The notes beneath the pieces were generated by a model. That model was not told where the DNA came from. It made no database searches and worked only from the letters and a program-made list of their open reading frames with translations. A program made the position numbers and the translations under genes. A stretch of 64,000 bases of DNA from Pedobacter jeongneungensis (GTDB lineage Bacteria; Bacteroidota; Bacteroidia; Sphingobacteriales; Sphingobacteriaceae), in assembly GCF_000633455.1 (NCBI RefSeq), contig NZ_AYMG01000013.1:62001-126000 (forward strand), in the 5' to 3' direction. Positions 60,209-64,000 of this stretch are shown here, in pieces (position 1 is the first letter of the stretch; each line of letters opens with the position of its first letter).

Positions 60209-61159
60209 TTAGTCATTCAACTCATTCATCGCATCATTAATAGTATCCGCACCCGTCGTTGTTAATTTAAGCATCCAATTTATAACAACTTGGTCTAAAA
60301 TTGGTAGACTTTCAAAAATAGCCATGACCTCGGGGAATAGTTTGATGTAATCCGAAATAAATTTACTCACAATAGCAGTTAGGGTCTTAACATTGAACAT
60401 AGCCATTTTAATATGATCATCTGCGCCAGCAGTAAATAGGTTGCGGTACTGGAAAACACTCACATTAGAAGGGTGGGCGTATAGTGATAAGTAAGTGTAA
60501 AGTGAGCCAGTTAAGTCCGGCTTGAAGCCCATAAATTGAATTATCTCTTGCCAATGCACTTTTATAGCATCACCATTAACTAGTTTTATTCGATAGTCCT
60601 TGTCACCTATAACTCGATTAATTAATGCCTTTTTCGCTTCTGTAAGAGCCAAATATGGTTGTGATTGATGAATGGATTGAATTGTCGAATCTATCTCAGC
60701 GGCTTCTGTTGCTGCCTTTGCAATGTTTTCTGGTGAAGAATTTTGATCAACAAACCTTTGACGGTACTTTAAGCCAGCAATAACCCACATCTTATACAAC
60801 ATATCTCTTTGCTCTTCAGAATATTCTGATCTATACACGGTGTGAAATGTTGAGGCAAGCTCAACAATATTTCGGACCCCTGATGCTATTATTGTTGGAT
60901 CAATAAAATTATGTAGCCCATTTGGGCCATCTGCATAATTAAGTCCATTTAATAATTGACGTAGATTTAATAGTTTTGTAAACACCATTTGCAGTACTAG
61001 TTTTGCTTCCCCTCTTAACTGACTAACAACTGGATTTGTGTGTTCATTAATTACTTTGAATAGGAATCCATTGTAAATGTCTAAAACTGCCTTTGAATCA
61101 TTCAATTCATTTGCAAGTAGAAGACGTTGGGCATCTTCTTTTAATTGTTCTTTACTCAT
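60209..61159 (-). CDS. Island protein, all-helical, unknown
   Basis: This 316-residue soluble protein is predicted mostly helical. It shows no signal peptide and no metal, ATP or nuclease motif I can name. Notable stretches are SQLRGEAKLVLQMVFTKLLN, IASGVRNIVELASTFH, YKMWVIAGLKYRQRF and YTYLSLYAHPSNVSVFQYRN, the last reminiscent of DUF5677-type or HEPN-like helical proteins, though no RxxxxH toxin motif is clear. It has A+T-rich codons compared with the flanking core genes. It is the largest gene between the duplicated EVE segments and is a candidate for defence or regulation only by location. Confidence 0.65.
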   Translation of the reverse strand: MSKEQLKEDAQRLLLANELNDSKAVLDIYNGFLFKVINEHTNPVVSQLRGEAKLVLQMVFTKLLNLRQLLNGLNYADGPNGLHNFIDPTIIASGVRNIVELASTFHTVYRSEYSEEQRDMLYKMWVIAGLKYRQRFVDQNSSPENIAKAATEAAEIDSTIQSIHQSQPYLALTEAKKALINRVIGDKDYRIKLVNGDAIKVHWQEIIQFMGFKPDLTGSLYTYLSLYAHPSNVSVFQYRNLFTAGADDHIKMAMFNVKTLTAIVSKFISDYIKLFPEVMAIFESLPILDQVVINWMLKLTTTGADTINDAMNELND

Positions 61160-61367
61160 ATATGATTGCGTTTAACAATAAAGATAAGATTTACATTGTA
61201 GTTGCGCAATGTAAAGTATTTTGTTCTGATAAGGCTCGAGGCTTTGTGATGCTGATTCCAGTAGCAAGTTTGGGATTGAATTTGATGTTTTTTGAGTTTA
61301 AATTGCACACATGATCTTGTTTTTGTCCTTGAGATTTGCTATGTTATCCATTTAATAATTATAACGA

Positions 61368-61763
61368 ATGAGAATAAGTAAAGTTATTGATTTAGAATAT
61401 TACAGAGATCAATTAGAAGATGTTATTGTTAGTGATGATGGACTTACCGAGTTTAGATTTACATCTAGAGTTCAAGCTAATCCCGATATGGATTTCCCAG
61501 AGGAATATGCTAATATTGGGTCTGTTATTATTAAAGATGTTACTAAAGGCGATATTTATCATGCCAACTATATCTTAGTTGATTTTGGTATGCGTATTGA
61601 TTTGGATATTACTTTTAAGGATTTCCGGATAATATTATCCTCTTTTCCTTTGTGGGAGATAGTCTCTGGCAATCAAGGTCAGTTATTGGGCAGATTTGAT
61701 CATGTTATGGAGCTGTTGCATAGTTTTCCAATTGATTCTGTAAGAATTAATAGTGTGGCTTAG
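61368..61763 (+). CDS. Island protein of 131 residues, unknown
   Basis: This compact alpha/beta protein (RISKVIDLEYYRDQLEDV, GLTEFRFTSR, FGMRIDLDITFKDFRII) has no recognised family. Its size, acidity and beta-rich centre are like those of immunity-type or DUF2442-like small proteins, but I can point to no decisive motif. It is the only plus-strand gene in the island and its end overlaps the 3' end of the convergent coiled-coil gene by 17 bases. The codon use is A+T-rich. Confidence 0.6.
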   Translation: MRISKVIDLEYYRDQLEDVIVSDDGLTEFRFTSRVQANPDMDFPEEYANIGSVIIKDVTKGDIYHANYILVDFGMRIDLDITFKDFRIILSSFPLWEIVSGNQGQLLGRFDHVMELLHSFPIDSVRINSVA

Positions 61764-62340
61764 TGTTGTCTCGATTTTCATTGTACTCCTTAATCGCCAC
61801 TTCAATTATTCTATCTCTGATAGCATTATGCAGGGCATACAATTCAATAAAATGCGCTGGTGGTTCATTCATCTTTTTTAGTTCGTCCATTATCTGACTA
61901 AGCAAATCTTTTAATGGGTTAAAGTCAAAATCACTTTCAAGACTATAGTAATATGTTGGAATAGAGGCTCCAATAAATTCCCAGCTAAGAGAACCTTCAA
62001 TATCTCGCAGCACATCATTGTAGATGAAATTTTCTAAAATAAGCCCCTGATTACGGTCTATTTTATCTCCATAAGCGTTAAGAGCCAACTTTTCATGAAT
62101 AATTTGAAGTTGATAATGTAGGTTACGAAATCTTGATTCAGTTGACGGAGTAGAGTTAGGGTCACTTAAAACATCCCTGAGTTGTGATTGCTGAGATTCA
62201 AAGTCTCGAAGTTTAGTATTGAGATCAGCTGTATCTCTACTATATCTTTCATAAGATTTAATTAGAGATGAGGTTTGCTCAATCTCTTTATTCACTTTAA
62301 GAAACTTTTGAATATTCTCATATTCTTGATCATCTTTCAT
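61747..62340 (-). CDS. Island protein with N-terminal coiled coil, unknown
   Basis: This 197-residue soluble protein starts with a predicted coiled coil (QKFLKVNKEIEQTSSLIK, DTADLNTKLRDFESQQSQLR) and continues as a mixed helical domain with YYYSLESDFDF and HFIELYALHNAIRDRII. I recognise no catalytic or nucleic-acid-binding motif. Its 3' end overlaps the convergent 131-residue gene by 17 bases, and the 91-residue gene lies 57 bases upstream on the same strand, suggesting a shared transcript. Confidence 0.62.
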   Translation of the reverse strand: MKDDQEYENIQKFLKVNKEIEQTSSLIKSYERYSRDTADLNTKLRDFESQQSQLRDVLSDPNSTPSTESRFRNLHYQLQIIHEKLALNAYGDKIDRNQGLILENFIYNDVLRDIEGSLSWEFIGASIPTYYYSLESDFDFNPLKDLLSQIMDELKKMNEPPAHFIELYALHNAIRDRIIEVAIKEYNENRDNTKPHY

Positions 62341-62397
62341 CCTATATGGTCATTAAAATTCTTATTATTGAGGCTTTATAGCAACTATTGCTTTCGG

Positions 62398-62673
62398 TTA
62401 ATCCATTATGCGCATAGCATCATCAATAGCTTTTACAATATCTGATATGGCTCCTTCAAGTTCTTTTGGAAAGTTCGACCAGTCGAAGTCATCTCTGTCA
62501 GACCCTGAACTTGATATTTGAGTAAAAGTGACTTTTTGATTTCCGACAAACCCACTCCAATGAATTGGCGGACTCCATGTTGTATAATTAAATCCTTGGT
62601 CGGCGTTTAGGTAGAAATGGCTTTTTAATCTTGAATTACCGTAATCTGTATATTCTCCTGTGACTTGATACAT
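62398..62673 (-). CDS. Island protein of 91 residues, unknown
   Basis: This small protein opens with a beta-rich part (YQVTGEYTDYGNSRLKSHFY, WSPPIHWSGFVGNQKVTFT) and ends with a short acidic helix (LEGAISDIVKAIDDAMRIMD). I know no family for it. It is upstream of the coiled-coil gene on the same strand with a 57-base gap and may be co-transcribed with it. Being small, it could be a partner of that protein or a remnant of something longer. Confidence 0.5.
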   Translation of the reverse strand: MYQVTGEYTDYGNSRLKSHFYLNADQGFNYTTWSPPIHWSGFVGNQKVTFTQISSSGSDRDDFDWSNFPKELEGAISDIVKAIDDAMRIMD

Positions 62674-62718
62674 TGTTTAAAATTTAAATACAATATAGTA
62701 ATTGTCACTGATATTTAA

Positions 62719-62834
62719 GCTCACCGTCTGCGAACTGAGAAAATGTGTGAGAACTGGTAGCTGTATAGCAGCGAGGTTCGATCTATGTTTTAACACAAGC
62801 GTTAGCGCAGCATTTTCGATTACGCAGGTGAGCT
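62719..62834. repeat. Palindromic element next to the right EVE copy
   Basis: AGCTCACC(GTC)TGCG near 62728 pairs with CGCAGGTGAGCT at about 62823-62834, apart from a 3-base insertion. GCGTTAGCGC lies inside. It may mark the right edge of the island but does not resemble the other repeat families. Confidence 0.45.
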
Positions 62835-62918
62835 GAGAAGTGGAATGCGATTAGATTTATTCAGGATAGAGCGAAGCACTCAATCTCCTTATATTTCCCC
62901 ATTCTTTTCAACCTATTT

Positions 62919-63055
62919 TCTAATCCGTTCTGTTTTGTTAGTTTTGAGCTTTAAATTAAGAATAAAATGAATCATTGGTTAGTAAAATCAGAGCCTTTTA
63001 AATACAGTTGGGAAAAATTTAACGAAGATGGCCGTACCTTTTGGGATGGTGTGCG
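62919..63055 (+). repeat. Right copy of the EVE-gene 5' segment (direct repeat, about 137 bases)
   Basis: This copy runs from TCTAATCCGTTCTG at 62919 through the start of the intact EVE gene to GTGCG at 63055. A 5-base TTTTG insertion relative to the left copy lies just after the first block. The left copy stands at 59804-59936. Confidence 0.85.
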
Positions 63056-63371
63056 TAATTATCAGGCGAGGAATAACCTGAAAGCCATGAAAGAAGGCGA
63101 TTTAGTGCTTTTTTACCACAGTAACGAAGGGAAAAACGTAGTGGGCATTGCCAAAGTGGTAAGAGAATTTTACCAGGATCCCACTACTGATGATGCCAAC
63201 TGGGTAGTGGTCGATTTATCGCCGATAGAAAGCCTGAAAAATCCGGTTTCTTTAGAGCAGATCAAAGCTGAACCAAGTTTAACAGATATCTCTTTGGTGC
63301 GCCAGGGCCGTTTATCGGTAATGCCACTTAAAGCTGAAGAATTTGATAAGATTTTGGAAATGGGGGCTTAG
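62967..63371 (+). CDS. EVE-domain protein
   Basis: This 134-residue PUA-like protein of the EVE family (formerly DUF55) begins NHWLVKSEPFKYSWEKF and contains RTFWDGVRNYQARNNLKAM, LVLFYHSNEGKNVVGIAKVV and DANWVVVDL. EVE domains bind modified bases in nucleic acids and, in other bacteria, often sit in or near defence systems. Single-domain versions like this are mostly of unknown role. The gene is complete. Its 5' end is duplicated 3 kb upstream, and unrelated genes lie between the copies. Confidence 0.88.
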   Translation: MNHWLVKSEPFKYSWEKFNEDGRTFWDGVRNYQARNNLKAMKEGDLVLFYHSNEGKNVVGIAKVVREFYQDPTTDDANWVVVDLSPIESLKNPVSLEQIKAEPSLTDISLVRQGRLSVMPLKAEEFDKILEMGA

Positions 63372-63583
63372 TCTTAGTCCAAAGTCCTTAGTCGAAAGTC
63401 AGGAGCCTGTTGAACGAGGGGTTATGGTTGTAATAAAGTTTGGAGTTGGGCGTTTGGAGTGGATTGATTGAATTTAGTCCGAAGTCTTGAGTCAGCAGTC
63501 TTTAGTCGATTTTAACAATTAACCGATTTAAACAGTTAACCGATTAACCAATCTAAACAATTAACCAACTAAACCGCTCTCGA
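63372..63583. other. Intergenic stretch of repeated words (TTAGTCCAAAGTC, AATTAACCGATTTAAAC)
   Basis: No gene is present. The first part carries words such as AGTCCAAAGTCCTTAGTCGA and TCCGAAGTCTTGAGTCAGC. The second carries CAATTAACCGATTTAAACAG, TTAACCGATTAACC and similar. These match the character of strings at 43293-43335, 26720-26840 and 14680-14702. Confidence 0.55.
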
Positions 63584-64000
63584 ATGAAAATTTTCTTTTT
63601 ATCGCTCTGTTTCTTTATCAGTAATCTGTTTCTCAACAGCGTTAAAGCGCAGGAATTTATCAATTACCAGGTAAAAGTGGTTTCTGATTCTTTACCTGTG
63701 GTAAAAGGTACCATAGAGAAAATTTCTCCTGAAGGTGTCGCTGTGAATGATGGTTATGGGAATTACATCATGCTCCGCGCTAAAAATATCATCAGCATCC
63801 GCTTAAAGAAAAAAGGCATTAATACTGGTAAAGGATTTCTGATCGGGACGCTTGCCGGCGCGGCAATTGGTTCTTTGGCATTTACAGATAACAACAATGC
63901 ATCTGGCAACGAGCAACTTGTGGCATTTTTGGCTGCTACCACTCTGGGGGCTGCAGTAGGTACAACTTATGGCCTTATTGCCGAACTTAAGGCTAAAAAG
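63584..64000 (+). CDS. Secreted or membrane-associated protein (partial, cut by the right edge)
   Basis: ATG at 63584 opens a frame with no stop to the window end (139 codons). It starts with a signal peptide (KIFFLSLCFFISNLFLNSVKAQ). The next part is a small beta domain (YQVKVVSDSLPVVKGTIEKI, GYGNYIMLRAKNIISIRLK), and then two glycine/alanine-rich hydrophobic segments (GFLIGTLAGAAIGSLAF and FLAATTLGAAVGTTYGLIAE) resembling glycine-zipper membrane segments. I cannot name a family; glycine-zipper proteins of the outer membrane or envelope are one possibility. The remainder lies outside the window. Confidence 0.6.
   Translation, partial: MKIFFLSLCFFISNLFLNSVKAQEFINYQVKVVSDSLPVVKGTIEKISPEGVAVNDGYGNYIMLRAKNIISIRLKKKGINTGKGFLIGTLAGAAIGSLAFTDNNNASGNEQLVAFLAATTLGAAVGTTYGLIAELKAKK

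Noticed and set aside
59804..63055. A simple insertion sequence or integron in the EVE gene
   Set aside because: No transposase, integrase, terminal inverted repeats or short target duplication were found. The flanking repeats are about 135 bases of gene sequence.
1..64000. tRNA or rRNA genes
   Set aside because: I looked in the gaps for TTCGANNC arms with matching acceptor stems and found none; single GGTTCGA words (for example at 62771) lack a cloverleaf context.

Overview
The window comes from a Bacteroidota chromosome, most likely family Sphingobacteriaceae (Pedobacter or a close relative). The evidence is moderate-to-low G+C, promoters of the Bacteroidota type (TTTG-N19-TAnnTTTG, clearest before valS), poor Shine-Dalgarno sequences, secreted polysaccharide-degrading enzymes, secreted Gfo/Idh/MocA oxidoreductases and DUF1080 proteins, Uma2 genes, a RAYT remnant, and intergenic gaps full of short palindromic repeats. 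I recognised no rRNA, tRNA, CRISPR array or intact insertion sequence.

Layout. 1-8.2 kb: the tail of a surface-type protein, then a minus-strand set of secreted arabinan-type enzymes (two GH51, GH97, GH43) and an SGNH esterase. 8.4-12.5 kb: a TetR/flavin monooxygenase pair of the Tet(X) superfamily with a visible operator, a PLP enzyme of the ACC deaminase/D-cysteine desulfhydrase family, and a DUF6588 protein. 12.6-28.5 kb: mostly core genes (rluD, a class IV aminotransferase, fmt, topoisomerase IB, NamZ-type muramidase, an FtsX-like permease, truA, a YchJ-like protein, mazG with three membrane-protein genes, mnmD and others). 28.8-37.8 kb: M13 peptidase, a zinc/cadmium-type P-type ATPase, tandem Uma2 genes with a vestige of a third, and valS. 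38-42.4 kb: two secreted Gfo/Idh/MocA oxidoreductases around a double DUF1080 protein, fitting an oxidoreductive (3-keto) glycoside pathway. 42.7-47.9 kb: an HsdR-N domain protein, holA, a GH95-like hydrolase and a methyltransferase.

48-64 kb is more accessory. It holds an AraC regulator, a module of ECF sigma factor, small partner protein and ClpP paralogue, a two-gene orphan cassette, the methionine importer metNIQ, a TlpA-like protein, and a serine hydrolase whose usual catalytic Tyr appears as His. Hairpin elements beginning with or containing CTGGCGCA sit in most gaps from 51 to 58 kb. At 58.6 kb there are about five 83/84-bp hairpin repeats next to an internally deleted RAYT gene. From 59.8 to 63.1 kb, four unrecognised genes and a RadC fragment lie between two copies of the 5' end of an EVE-domain gene, so this looks like a small genomic island inserted at, or recombined into, that gene. 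A membrane-associated protein gene runs off the right edge.

The strongest candidates for something new are the EVE-bracketed island, the hairpin repeat array with its RAYT remnant, and the sigma/ClpP module. All functions are inferred from motifs read by eye; no database search was run.
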